Part shown: positions 9,563-16,914 of the stretch, one piece after another
How the letters are laid out: each line of letters starts with the position of its first letter
How positions within the stretch are numbered: position 1 is the stretch's first letter
Assembly: GCF_009769735.1 (NCBI RefSeq)
Contig: NZ_WSRO01000002.1
Location: 4,848,001-4,912,000, forward strand
Length of the DNA: 64,000 nt
Direction of reading: 5' to 3'
DNA from: Streptomyces sp. BA2
GTDB lineage: Bacteria > Actinomycetota > Actinomycetes > Streptomycetales > Streptomycetaceae
Program-made: the position numbers and the translations under genes
Notes under the pieces: model-generated
What the model was told of the DNA's origin: nothing
Databases searched by the model: none
The model's input: only the letters and a program-made list of their open reading frames with translations

Positions 9563-10180
9563 TCAGAGCGGCCGAAGCACAGGTTCCTTCTGCACCGCCC
9601 CCAGCAGCCGGTCGAGCGCCAACTCGACGTCCTCCTTCCAGGAGAGCGTCGTACGCAGCTCGAGCCTCAGCCGTGGATACGAGGGGTGCGGACGGACCGT
9701 CTTGAAGCCCACCGCCAGCAGATGATCGGCGGGCAGCACACAGGCGGGCTTCTCCCATCGGGCATCCCCGAAGGCTTCGATCGCCTTGAACCCCCGGCGC
9801 AGCAGGTCCTTCGCGACTGTCTGGACGATGACCCGGCCGATCCCCTGGCCCTGATAGCCCGGCATGATCCAGGCGGTCATCAGCTGCACGGCATCGGGGG
9901 ACACAGGGCTCGTCGGGAAGGCGGTGGCCCGAGGCACGTACGCCGGCGGGGCGTACAGCACGAAGCCCACCGGAACATCATCGACGTAGACGACTCGACC
10001 GCAGGAGCCCCACTCCAGCAGGACGGCGGAGATCCACGCCTCCTTCTCGAGCTCCGGCGTACCGGCCTTTACCGCGGCCTGGCCGCTGACCGGGTCCAGC
10101 TCCCAGAAGACACACGTCCGGCAACGCTGGGGAAGGTCCGGAAGGTTGTCCAGCGTGAGCGGTACGAGCCGACGCCCCAT
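9563..10180 (-). CDS. GNAT family N-acetyltransferase
   Basis: The 205-residue protein has the GNAT acetyl-CoA loop in the strand-loop-helix AWIMPGYQGQGIGRVIVQTVAKDLL (Q/RxxGxG/A type) and a preceding strand VVYVDDVPVGFVLYAPP. The substrate is unknown; it could be a small molecule or a protein N-terminus. An early CxxC (RCRTCVFWELDP) is typical of the acetyltransferase found beside parB in Streptomyces. The ATG start sits in the gene block behind a strong palindrome at 10375-10402, which may be its operator. A possible small gene overlaps its 5' end. Confidence 0.85.
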   Translation of the reverse strand: MGRRLVPLTLDNLPDLPQRCRTCVFWELDPVSGQAAVKAGTPELEKEAWISAVLLEWGSCGRVVYVDDVPVGFVLYAPPAYVPRATAFPTSPVSPDAVQLMTAWIMPGYQGQGIGRVIVQTVAKDLLRRGFKAIEAFGDARWEKPACVLPADHLLAVGFKTVRPHPSYPRLRLELRTTLSWKEDVELALDRLLGAVQKEPVLRPL

Positions 10181-10326
10181 GAAGGCTGTTCCTCACTTCC
10201 TTCGCCCGCCGCATCACGGGCGGCAGTCAGAGCGCTCCGTTCCTTCAGCAGGCTGCCGACGAATCCGCCGACGGCTCCCAGCCCAAGGCCCGCAGTCATC
10301 AGTCCGGTGCGGCTCACCGATCGCAT
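10069..10326 (-). CDS. Possible small membrane protein overlapping the acetyltransferase gene
   Basis: An 85-codon frame starts at ATG 10326 with a strong purine ribosome site (GGGGAGGGGAGGGCCC). It begins MRSVSRTGLMTAGLGLGAVG, a glycine-rich hydrophobic segment that could be one membrane helix, then KERSALTAARDAAGEGSEEQ. The last 112 bp overlap the acetyltransferase start in another frame, and that part looks like shadow coding. The first 45 residues look real, perhaps as a coupled leader. I recognise no family. Low confidence. Confidence 0.35.
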   Translation of the reverse strand: MRSVSRTGLMTAGLGLGAVGGFVGSLLKERSALTAARDAAGEGSEEQPSWGVGSYRSRWTTFRTFPSVAGRVSSGSWTRSAARPR

Positions 10327-10374
10327 GGGCCCTCCCCTCCCCAATGAGGTGCCGTCAGCTGGATGTGCCATACC

Positions 10375-10402
10375 CAATCGCATCGTATCCACGATGCGAT
10401 TG
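10375..10402. promoter_or_regulatory. Perfect 12-bp inverted repeat, candidate operator
   Basis: Arms CAATCGCATCGT (10375-10386) and ACGATGCGATTG (10391-10402) are exact reverse complements around ATCC. It lies downstream of the parB terminator and about 50 bp upstream of the small frame at 10326, where a promoter for the acetyltransferase block would be. Its arms are only half GC and it has no T-run, so an operator is more likely than a terminator. Confidence 0.6.
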
Positions 10403-10425
10403 CACCGATACCGTAGGAAAGCAAA

Positions 10426-10467
10426 GAGCGGGCCGTGTTCCGGCACAGACCGGACACGGCCCGCTCT
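10426..10467 (-). terminator. Terminator of the parA-parB operon
   Basis: Hairpin with arms GAGCGGGCCGTGTTCCGG and CCGGACACGGCCCGCTC, close to perfect, 22 bp after the parB stop. Confidence 0.8.
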
Positions 10468-10488
10468 CGGCGGACTGATTGCTGAGGC

Positions 10489-11601
10489 TCAGGCCTCTTC
10501 GCCTTCGGACGTGTCGTCCTCGGCGGAGTCCTCGGCAAGCCCGTTCTTCAGGACCGGCCCTTCACCCGGGGCGAGCGTCGCGAGGATGCGCTCCAGGTCC
10601 TCCAGCGAGGCGAAGTCGACGACGATCTTGCCCTTCTTCTGCCCCAGGTCCACCCTCACCCGGGTTTCGAACCGGTCGGAGAGACGAGTGGCGAGGCTGG
10701 TCAGCGACGGCGACACCCGAGCACCCGCCCGCGGCCCCTTGGCCCGCGGAGTGCTCTGCGGCCGCGACCCCATGAGGGTCACGATCTCCTCGACGGCCCG
10801 CACCGAGAGCCCCTCGGCCACGATCCGATGCGCCAGACGGTCCTGCTCCTCCGAGTCCTCCACGGACAGCAGAGCACGGGCGTGGCCCGCGGAGAGCACC
10901 CCGGCAGCGACTCTGCGCTGAACCGCCGGCGACAGCTTCAGCAGCCGGAGCGTGTTCGAGACCTGCGGGCGGGAACGGCCGATCCGGTCCGCCAGCTGGT
11001 CGTGCGTGCAGTTGAAGTCCTTGAGCAGCTGGTCGTAGGCGGCAGCCTCTTCCAGCGGGTTCAGCTGCGCACGGTGCAGGTTCTCCAGGAGCGCGTCCAG
11101 GAGGAGCTTCTCGTCATCCGTCGCGCGGACGATCGACGGGATGCGCTCGAGTCCGGCCTCACGGCAAGCCCGCCAGCGCCGCTCGCCCATGATGAGCTCG
11201 TACCGCGAGGCTCCTACCTGCCGTACGACGACAGGCTGGAGAAGCCCGACCTCCTTGATGGAGGTCACCAGCTCGGCGAGAGCGTCCTCGTCGAAGACCT
11301 CACGGGGCTGCCTCGGGTTGGGCGTGATGAAGTCGAGAGGTAGCTCGGCGAAGTGCGCGCCGACCGGACTCTCCTCGGCCTCCACCGCTCCGTTCAGCGG
11401 CTGCTCCGTTTCATGTGAAACGGGGCTCTGCGGGAGCGCCGCCACCTTCGCGGCCGCCACTCCTCGCTCGGCTGTGAGTACCGGAACAGCGCTGGGCGAG
11501 GCCGAAGCTCCGCCCATGGCTTGGGCGGCCGACTTCTCCGTCGGGGCCGCAGGGATCAGGGCGCCGAGGCCACGACCCAGTCCTCTCCGTCGCTCGCTCA
11601 C
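10489..11601 (-). CDS. parB: ParB chromosome-partitioning protein
   Basis: ParB is a CTP-dependent clamp that loads at parS and spreads to organise the origin region. The 370-residue protein has the N-terminal basic box [13 protein letters not shown], which contacts ParA, then the CTPase/arginine patch [12 protein letters not shown], a helix-turn-helix region ([14 protein letters not shown] to [16 protein letters not shown]) and a C-terminal dimerisation part. The GTG start overlaps the parA stop as GTGA. The gene carries a one-mismatch parS copy translated as VSHET. Several parS sites close by agree with its role in sporulation septation and origin segregation. Confidence 0.97.
   Translation of the reverse strand: MSERRRGLGRGLGALIPAAPTEKSAAQAMGGASASPSAVPVLTAERGVAAAKVAALPQSPVSHETEQPLNGAVEAEESPVGAHFAELPLDFITPNPRQPREVFDEDALAELVTSIKEVGLLQPVVVRQVGASRYELIMGERRWRACREAGLERIPSIVRATDDEKLLLDALLENLHRAQLNPLEEAAAYDQLLKDFNCTHDQLADRIGRSRPQVSNTLRLLKLSPAVQRRVAAGVLSAGHARALLSVEDSEEQDRLAHRIVAEGLSVRAVEEIVTLMGSRPQSTPRAKGPRAGARVSPSLTSLATRLSDRFETRVRVDLGQKKGKIVVDFASLEDLERILATLAPGEGPVLKNGLAEDSAEDDTSEGEEA
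11408..11421. promoter_or_regulatory. parS: Variant parS (one mismatch) inside parB
   Basis: Reads GTTTCATGTGAAAC on the plus strand, 13 of 14 matches. The change hits the central CACGTG and converts VSRET to VSHET in ParB. ParB affinity is probably reduced. Confidence 0.7.
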
Positions 11602-12674
11602 TGCATCCCCTCCGTCATACTGTGCTGATCATTCTGAGCGCCCATCTGGGCGTGCTGTACGTCGTAGCGAATGCCGACGCCGCGGAGCGCGATCTCCCGT
11701 GCCGCCTCGAAGTACGAGAGGGCACCGCTCGATCCCGGATCGTAGGTCAGCACGGTCTGCCCGTAGCTCGGCGCCTCGGAGATACGGACGGAGCGGGGAA
11801 TGCTCGTCCGCAGGACCTCTTCGCCGAAGTGGGTGCGCACCTCGTCCGCCACCTGTGAGGCGAGCCGGGTCCGGCCGTCGTACATGGTGAGCAGGATCGT
11901 CGAGACGTGCAGATGAGGGTTGAGGTGCCCTCGCACCAGGTCGACATTGCGCAGGAGCTGACCGAGACCCTCCAGTGCGTAGTACTCGCACTGAATGGGG
12001 ATCAGAACCTCCGCGCCGGCAACCAGGGCGTTGACCGTAAGCAGCCCGAGTGACGGCGGGCAGTCGATGAGGATGTAGTCCAGCGGCTGCTCGTACGCCT
12101 GGATCGCCCGCTGCAGTCGGCTCTCCCGGGCCACCAGCGACACCAGCTCGATCTCCGCACCGGCGAGATCGATGGTGGCCGGGGCACAGAAGAGTCCTTC
12201 GACATCGGGGACCGGCTGCACGACTTCGGAGAGCGGCTTGCTGTCGATCAACACGTCGTAGATGGACGGCACTTCCGCGTGGTGGTCGATGCCCAGAGCC
12301 GTGGAGGCGTTGCCCTGCGGGTCGAGGTCGATGACCAGGACACGCGCGCCGTGCAGAGCGAGTGAAGCGGCGAGATTGACGGTTGTCGTCGTCTTGCCCA
12401 CTCCACCCTTCTGGTTGGCAACCACCATGATTCGGGTCTGCTCGGGTCGTGGCAGGCCCTCGCCTGCACGGCCCAGGGCTTCCACCGCCAGTTGGGCAGC
12501 ACGACCGATAGGGGTGTCGTCCATCGGGGGCGGTGTTTCACGTGAAACATCCTCCCCCGCCGACTCGGTACGGGGACCGGGGACCGGATCGGTCATCGGT
12601 CCCGCGATGTTGGCGTCGGACCGCAAGGATTCACTCTCCTCGACTTCAGGCTCGCAATGAACAGAGCCTCCCAT
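11598..12674 (-). CDS. parA: ParA chromosome-partitioning ATPase
   Basis: ParA is a Walker-type ATPase that works with ParB to position origins. With the ATG at 12674 the protein has 358 residues: a disordered acidic N-terminus, the deviant Walker A KGGVGKT (residues 89-95), the [10 protein letters not shown] switch region and the Walker B segment [12 protein letters not shown] chose this start because [15 protein letters not shown] fits the Streptomyces ParA N-terminus as I recall it, though its ribosome site is weak. The frame stays open to GTG 12845, a reading that would translate a parS site as FHVKR. A parS site also lies within the gene (VSRET, residues 43-47). Confidence 0.93.
   Translation of the reverse strand: MGGSVHCEPEVEESESLRSDANIAGPMTDPVPGPRTESAGEDVSRETPPPMDDTPIGRAAQLAVEALGRAGEGLPRPEQTRIMVVANQKGGVGKTTTTVNLAASLALHGARVLVIDLDPQGNASTALGIDHHAEVPSIYDVLIDSKPLSEVVQPVPDVEGLFCAPATIDLAGAEIELVSLVARESRLQRAIQAYEQPLDYILIDCPPSLGLLTVNALVAGAEVLIPIQCEYYALEGLGQLLRNVDLVRGHLNPHLHVSTILLTMYDGRTRLASQVADEVRTHFGEEVLRTSIPRSVRISEAPSYGQTVLTYDPGSSGALSYFEAAREIALRGVGIRYDVQHAQMGAQNDQHSMTEGMQ
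12535..12548. promoter_or_regulatory. parS: parS site (perfect), inside parA
   Basis: Reads GTTTCACGTGAAAC and encodes VSRET in the disordered N-terminal part of ParA, ahead of the ATPase domain. Confidence 0.95.
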
Positions 12675-12710
12675 GCTTTGAGGGTCGTGAACCAGCGAGG
12701 CCCGGTCTTC

Positions 12711-12737
12711 TGTGGACGAATCCACCTCTGTGGACAA
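12711..12737 (-). promoter_or_regulatory. Pair of DnaA boxes upstream of parA
   Basis: TGTGGACGA at 12711-12719 (one mismatch to the reverse of TTGTCCACA) and TGTGGACAA at 12729-12737 (perfect) lie in the same orientation with starts 18 bp apart, 37-63 bp upstream of the chosen parA start. This placement would let DnaA affect parAB expression or occupancy. Function is inferred. Confidence 0.6.
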
Positions 12738-12829
12738 CTCCGTTCCCTTATCGAGGGAACCGAGTGGCCGACGCTCGCGAGGTTCCGCAGCGCGGCCGCG
12801 ACTGATGATGCCATGCAGCAGTGAGCGAC

Positions 12830-12843
12830 GTTTCACGTGAAAC
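12830..12843. promoter_or_regulatory. parS: parS site (perfect), upstream of parA
   Basis: Reads GTTTCACGTGAAAC, 156 bp upstream of the chosen parA start. If translation began at GTG 12845 the site would encode FHVKR. Confidence 0.95.
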
Positions 12844-12857
12844 ACGATGCACGGCAG

Positions 12858-12885
12858 CCGGGGTGCCGCTTGCGCGACACCCCGG
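12858..12885 (-). terminator. Probable terminator after rsmG
   Basis: Hairpin with perfect 8-bp arms CCGGGGTG and CACCCCGG around a 12-nt loop, between the rsmG end and the parA upstream region. Confidence 0.55.
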
Positions 12886-13003
12886 TATGCGTACGTTTGG
12901 CAGCTTTTGTGGAGTACGGCTCGTCGTCAGGACGGATCAACGACGAGGGTCGAGGCCGCTCACCAACGAGGGCTGAAACCGCTCACCGAAGAGGGCGGGT
13001 CGC

Positions 13004-13720
13004 TCAGCGGCGACGCCGCGTCCGCCCCGTACGGGCAGCCTTCGCGCGCTTGGCCGCGAAGCGCACACCGCCGGGGCTCTCCCCGACCTCGACCCGCACG
13101 ACCGTGGACAGCGGATCCACCACGCCCTCACCGACATGCAGCACCGAGGTGTTCACCGCACCGAGCTTGCTCAGCGCTGCCCCCGCGGCCTTGACCTCTT
13201 CCTCGGCCGTGTCGCCCTTGAGCAACAGCATCTCCCCGTAGGGACGCAGGAGCGGCACGCCCCAGGCCGCGAGCCGGTCCAGTGGCGCCACGGCCCGCGC
13301 GGTCACCACATGGACGGGAGGCAGCTTGCCAAGGACCTCCTCGGCCCGCCCCCGCACGACGGTCACGTGGTCGAGTCCGAGCAGCTCGACCACTTCGGTG
13401 AGGAACGTGGTTCGCCGCAGCAGCGGTTCAAGCAGCGTGATCTTCAGGTCCGGCCGGACGAGAGCCAGCGGAATGCCCGGCAGCCCCGCCCCCGAGCCGA
13501 CATCGCACACCACCACGTTCTCGGGCACGACCTCGGAGAGGACCGCGCAGTTCAGCAGATGCCGCTCCCACAGCCGAGGCACTTCGCGAGGGCCGATCAG
13601 GCCGCGCTGCACTCCCGCGTCGGCCAGCAACTCCGCGTACCGGACCGCGTCCGAGAAGCGCTCACCGAATACCGCCCGGGCCTCCTCGGGCGCCGAGGGG
13701 AGCTCCGCTGCCTCCGTCAC
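13004..13720 (-). CDS. rsmG: 16S rRNA (guanine-N7) methyltransferase RsmG (GidB)
   Basis: RsmG methylates a guanine in the 530 loop of 16S rRNA; in Streptomyces its loss gives low-level streptomycin resistance. The 238-residue protein has the SAM-binding motif VCDVGSGAGLPGIPLAL and the conserved RVHVVTARAVAPL-type motif (PPVHVVTARAVAPL). The basic tail AKAARTGRTRRRR is usual in Streptomyces. I chose GTG 13720, preceded by GGAAGGACGG, over ATG 13744, which has no ribosome site. It lies between hairpins at 13775-13804 and 12858-12885, so it may be expressed as a single gene. Confidence 0.94.
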   Translation of the reverse strand: MTEAAELPSAPEEARAVFGERFSDAVRYAELLADAGVQRGLIGPREVPRLWERHLLNCAVLSEVVPENVVVCDVGSGAGLPGIPLALVRPDLKITLLEPLLRRTTFLTEVVELLGLDHVTVVRGRAEEVLGKLPPVHVVTARAVAPLDRLAAWGVPLLRPYGEMLLLKGDTAEEEVKAAGAALSKLGAVNTSVLHVGEGVVDPLSTVVRVEVGESPGGVRFAAKRAKAARTGRTRRRR

Positions 13721-13774
13721 GGGGACCGTCCTTCCGTACCGCACTGGGGTGGCTGACTATCAGGCTGACAAAGA

Positions 13775-13804
13775 CCGGCCCCGCCTGCGAACAGACGGGG
13801 CCGG
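13775..13804 (-). terminator. Terminator after jag
   Basis: Perfect 9-bp GC stem CCGGCCCCG / CGGGGCCGG with a 12-nt loop, directly after the jag stop. It separates the yidC-jag operon from rsmG. Confidence 0.75.
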
Positions 13805-13819
13805 GGAAACGGCGTGCGA

Positions 13820-14347
13820 TCAGGCGGGAAGCACGACGACGAAGCGCTGCGGCTCCTCGCCCTCGGACTCGCTGCGCAGACCGGCGGCCTTGACCGCATC
13901 ATGCACGACCTTGCGCTCGAAGGGCGTCATCGGCTTGAGGTTGACCGGCTCACCGGAGCTCTTCACCTCGGCCGCAGCCTTGGCTCCCAGCTCGGAGAGC
14001 TCCTCGCGCTTCTTGGCGCGGTAGCCCGCGATGTCCAGCATGAGGCGGCTGCGGTCACCGGTCTCGCGGTGCACCGCGAGACGCGTCAGCTCCTGGAGCG
14101 CCTCCAGGACCTCACCGTCACGGCCGACGAGCTTCTGCAGATCGCGGCTGTTCGAGTCACTGATGATCGAGACAGCGGCGCGGTCAGCCTCGACGTCCAT
14201 GTCGATGTCGCCGTCGAGATCGGCGATGTCCAGCAGACCCTCGAGGTAGTCCGCCGCGATCTCACCCTCCTGCTCAAGACGGGTGAGAGTGTCGCCGGCC
14301 TCGACCTCGACCTCGACCTCGGCGGGGGCGGTGGTGCCTTCCGTCAC
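13820..14347 (-). CDS. jag: Jag/KhpB-type KH and R3H RNA-binding protein
   Basis: The 175-residue protein has an acidic N-terminal stretch, then a KH domain (about 55-110, with LQKLVGRDGEVLEALQELTRL) and an R3H domain whose core is MTPFERKVVHDAV with the RFVVVLP end. It binds RNA; in firmicutes KhpB pairs with KhpA and influences cell elongation. The long N-terminal Jag_N domain of Bacillus is missing, as usual in actinobacteria. It starts 14 bp after yidC, with AAGGAG before the GTG, so it is co-transcribed with the membrane insertase. Confidence 0.93.
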   Translation of the reverse strand: MTEGTTAPAEVEVEVEAGDTLTRLEQEGEIAADYLEGLLDIADLDGDIDMDVEADRAAVSIISDSNSRDLQKLVGRDGEVLEALQELTRLAVHRETGDRSRLMLDIAGYRAKKREELSELGAKAAAEVKSSGEPVNLKPMTPFERKVVHDAVKAAGLRSESEGEEPQRFVVVLPA

Positions 14348-14361
14348 GGGATGGACTCCTT

Positions 14362-15657
14362 CTACTTCTTGGACGGGTGCTTGGGCCGCTGCTGGCCCTT
14401 GCGCTGCCCCGACTTGGCTTGGCGTGCGTTACCTGACCCGGACTTGCCACCCGCGGCCTTGCCCTTGGGAGCGGCGTCCTCAGGCTCGTCCTGAGTCTTC
14501 TCCAGTGACGTCTTCGCATCCGAAGCCGTCTCCGAGTCGCTCTCCGCCTTGCTGTGTGCGGCGGCGGACTGGCGCTGCGACTTGCTCTGGCGCTTGGGCT
14601 GCTGCCGCTTCGGGGCACCGCCGCCGGCGGCGGTGGCGCCGTCCTCGGTCTCCGTGGCGACAGTGGAGTCGCTCTGCGCGACGGAGCCGTCGGCCTGGGC
14701 CACCAGGCCCGCCTTGCTCAGACCGTTGATGAACTTGCGCTCGAACTCGTTGCGGTCACGGCCCTTGGCGACGATCGCCTTGATGACGTTCGTGTTGCCA
14801 CGACCCCGCACCTTCTTGGAGTGCGTGAGCTGCTTCTGCAGGCGCTCCAGGAACGCGGCCTGGGCCTTGGAGCCCGGAGTCGGGTTCCGGCGGATCACGA
14901 ACATCTGCTGACCCATGGTCCACACGTTGGTGGTCAGCCAGTAGACGAGGACACCGACGGGGAAGTTGATGCCGAACACGGCGAACATGACCGGGAAGAC
15001 GTACATCAGCATCTTCTGCTGCTGCATGAACGGCGTCTTGACCGTCGTGTCCACGTTCTTCGTCATCAGCTGGCGCTGCGTGTAGAACTGCGAGAACGAC
15101 ATCAGGACGATCATGATCGCGGTCACGACGCGGACGTCGGTCAGCGAGGCGTGCAGCGCCGCGACCTTTTCCTCGCTGTCCATGAACTTCGCGGCCAGCG
15201 GGGCGCCGAAGATGTGCGCCTTCTGCGCGCTCTCGAGCAGCGGCTTGTCGATGACGCCGACGGTGTCGTTCGACGCGATGCCGGAGAGCACGTGGTACAG
15301 GGCGAAGAAGAACGGCGACTGCGCCAGGATGGGAAGGCACGAGGAGAGCGGGTTCGTGCCCGACTCCTTGTACAGCTTCATCATCTCTTCGGACTGACGC
15401 TGCTTGTCGCTCTTGTAGCGCTCCTGGATCTTCTTCATCTCGGGCTGCAGCGTCTGCATCGCCCGGGTCGCCTTGATCTGCTTCACGAAGAGCGGGATCA
15501 GGCAGATACGGATCAGGATCACCAGGGACACGATGGACAAGCCCCAGGCCCAGCCCGTGTCAGGACCGAAAATGGCCCCGTACAGCGAGTGGAACTGGAC
15601 GATGACCCAGGAAACGGGTGTCGTGATGAAGCTGAACAGACTGGCAATCGTGTCCAC
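14362..15657 (-). CDS. yidC: YidC/Oxa1 membrane protein insertase
   Basis: The 431-residue protein inserts membrane proteins alone or with Sec. It starts [20 protein letters not shown] and has the YidC core from [20 protein letters not shown] through [24 protein letters not shown] to [20 protein letters not shown], the conserved loop and groove segments (positively charged R in IRICLIPLF). The C-terminal third is a long basic, Ala/Lys/Gln-rich tail ending QRPKHPSKK, typical of Gram-positive YidC and probably ribosome-contacting. It follows yidD within 3 bp, in the rpmH-rnpA-yidD-yidC-jag operon. Confidence 0.97.
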   Translation of the reverse strand: MDTIASLFSFITTPVSWVIVQFHSLYGAIFGPDTGWAWGLSIVSLVILIRICLIPLFVKQIKATRAMQTLQPEMKKIQERYKSDKQRQSEEMMKLYKESGTNPLSSCLPILAQSPFFFALYHVLSGIASNDTVGVIDKPLLESAQKAHIFGAPLAAKFMDSEEKVAALHASLTDVRVVTAIMIVLMSFSQFYTQRQLMTKNVDTTVKTPFMQQQKMLMYVFPVMFAVFGINFPVGVLVYWLTTNVWTMGQQMFVIRRNPTPGSKAQAAFLERLQKQLTHSKKVRGRGNTNVIKAIVAKGRDRNEFERKFINGLSKAGLVAQADGSVAQSDSTVATETEDGATAAGGGAPKRQQPKRQSKSQRQSAAAHSKAESDSETASDAKTSLEKTQDEPEDAAPKGKAAGGKSGSGNARQAKSGQRKGQQRPKHPSKK

Positions 15658-15660
15658 TAA

Positions 15661-16020
15661 TCAGGCTCCTTGAGCATGGGACGGGGTCTCGGCGGCCGGG
15701 CTCGGGGTATCCGGGGAGACCTCCCCGGTGGGCACGCCAGCGGCGGAGGGCCCGCCCTTGCGCTCGCGCCACATGGCGCGCAGCATCTCGTGCCACCGCG
15801 GACGCTTGCGCGGCGGGACATGGTCGACACCACCGAGCGACCACGGATTGCACCGCAGGATGCGCCAGGCAGTGAGCGCCGTTCCCTTGATCGCACCGTG
15901 CCGGTCGATGGCCAGGTAGCCGTAGCGGGAGCACGACGGGTAGTACTTGCACACCGGTCCAAGCAACGGACTGATCGTCCACTGATACAGCTTGATCAGA
16001 GCCAGCAGTGGGTACTTCAT
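15661..16020 (-). CDS. yidD: YidD membrane protein insertion efficiency factor
   Basis: The 119-residue protein contains the family core [23 protein letters not shown] and [22 protein letters not shown], with its conserved cysteines (CKYYPSC, RC). YidD is a small membrane-associated protein that assists YidC. Its ATG overlaps the rnpA stop as ATGA, so translation is coupled. The last 40 residues are Pro/Ala-rich and not conserved. Confidence 0.95.
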   Translation of the reverse strand: MKYPLLALIKLYQWTISPLLGPVCKYYPSCSRYGYLAIDRHGAIKGTALTAWRILRCNPWSLGGVDHVPPRKRPRWHEMLRAMWRERKGGPSAAGVPTGEVSPDTPSPAAETPSHAQGA

Positions 16021-16388
16021 CGAGCGCCCCCTCCCAGCAGCCGCTGAAGGGCGGCATCCAGGTCTTGGGCCAGCTGTGCATGGGCGGCGTCGCCCGATCC
16101 GGGCAACGCTCGTACGACTACCAGGCTACCGGGGGGCAGCTGGCCCACCCGGTCGCGCATCAGATGGCGAAGCCTGCGCTTCACCGTGTTGCGTACGACG
16201 GCTCCGCCAACGGCCTTGCTCACGACGAAACCCGCACGCGTCGGGGGAACGCTCTCCCCAGGCACGTGCGGGTCCGTTGCACCGCTACGAAGATGGACGA
16301 CGAGAAGCGGGCGTCCGGCCCGTCGTCCTCGGCGTACCGCGGTCGCGAAGTCTTCGCGCCGCCTCAGCCGATGCTCGGTAGGCAGCAC
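16017..16388 (-). CDS. rnpA: Ribonuclease P protein component
   Basis: RnpA is the protein subunit of RNase P, which trims tRNA 5' leaders. The 123-residue protein starts with [20 protein letters not shown] and contains the RNR motif region [14 protein letters not shown]. The GTG at 16388 gives the family-standard N-terminus; an open extension to 16598 runs through rpmH and is not coding. The gene follows rpmH by 20 bp and overlaps yidD by 4 bp. Confidence 0.96.
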   Translation of the reverse strand: MLPTEHRLRRREDFATAVRRGRRAGRPLLVVHLRSGATDPHVPGESVPPTRAGFVVSKAVGGAVVRNTVKRRLRHLMRDRVGQLPPGSLVVVRALPGSGDAAHAQLAQDLDAALQRLLGGGAR

Positions 16389-16408
16389 GACGTCATGACC
16401 TGATGCGA

Positions 16409-16546
16409 TTAGGCGGAAAGGCTGGCGCGACCCTTGCCACGACGGTTCGCGAGAATCGCGCGGCCGGCACGGGTGCGCATCCGCAGGCGGAAGCCGTGGG
16501 TCTTGGCGCGACGGCGGTTGTTCGGCTGGAAGGTGCGCTTGCTCAC
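16409..16546 (-). CDS. rpmH: 50S ribosomal protein L34
   Basis: A 45-codon gene encoding [20 protein letters not shown] and ending GKGRASLSA, the complete L34 sequence. The GTG start is at 16544-16546 and the TAA stop at 16409-16411. It is first in the operon with rnpA and is transcribed away from dnaA, the classic origin arrangement. Confidence 0.97.
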   Translation of the reverse strand: MSKRTFQPNNRRRAKTHGFRLRMRTRAGRAILANRRGKGRASLSA

Positions 16547-16914
16547 TCGGGGGCTCCAGAAATGATTGTGTGGTGGCGGGACATCGCCTGGCTGTCACCG
16601 TGCGCCCACGAGAAGCTCGCGAATACGCACCGAGTGCACCGCTTCACAATCACAGATCGTGATCTTTGCCCATCGGAGGCAGGCGGCAGCAGCCATCGAC
16701 AACTCGACCTGGTCACGGTACGCGGGGCTACGCCATCCGGTCAAACCGATCGTCAGGGAGAGACACTGTGCACAGCCTGTGGACAACAACTTGAACCGCA
16801 GCCGTTGGCCTGACTACCGTGGGCAAACTCCGATTCATTCCCTTCTCCCTGCCCATCCCGATTTCCCGTCCCAAGAACCACACCTTCGTGGGACCCCGTG
16901 AGAGAGCGTGCCTT
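16547..16914. promoter_or_regulatory. Divergent rpmH/dnaA promoter region with DnaA boxes
   Basis: A 368-bp non-coding stretch between the divergent rpmH and dnaA genes. It contains a perfect DnaA box TGTGGACAA at 16778-16786 and a one-mismatch box CTGTGCACA at 16766-16774, 12 bp apart, about 130 bp before the dnaA start. This fits DnaA autoregulation, known in Streptomyces. AT-richer sequence at 16620-16680 may hold promoter elements. I could not assign exact -10 and -35 hexamers. Confidence 0.75.

Noticed and set aside
16389..16598. N-terminal extension of RnpA
   Set aside because: It runs antisense-frame through rpmH and has no RNase P character; GTG 16388 gives the standard protein.
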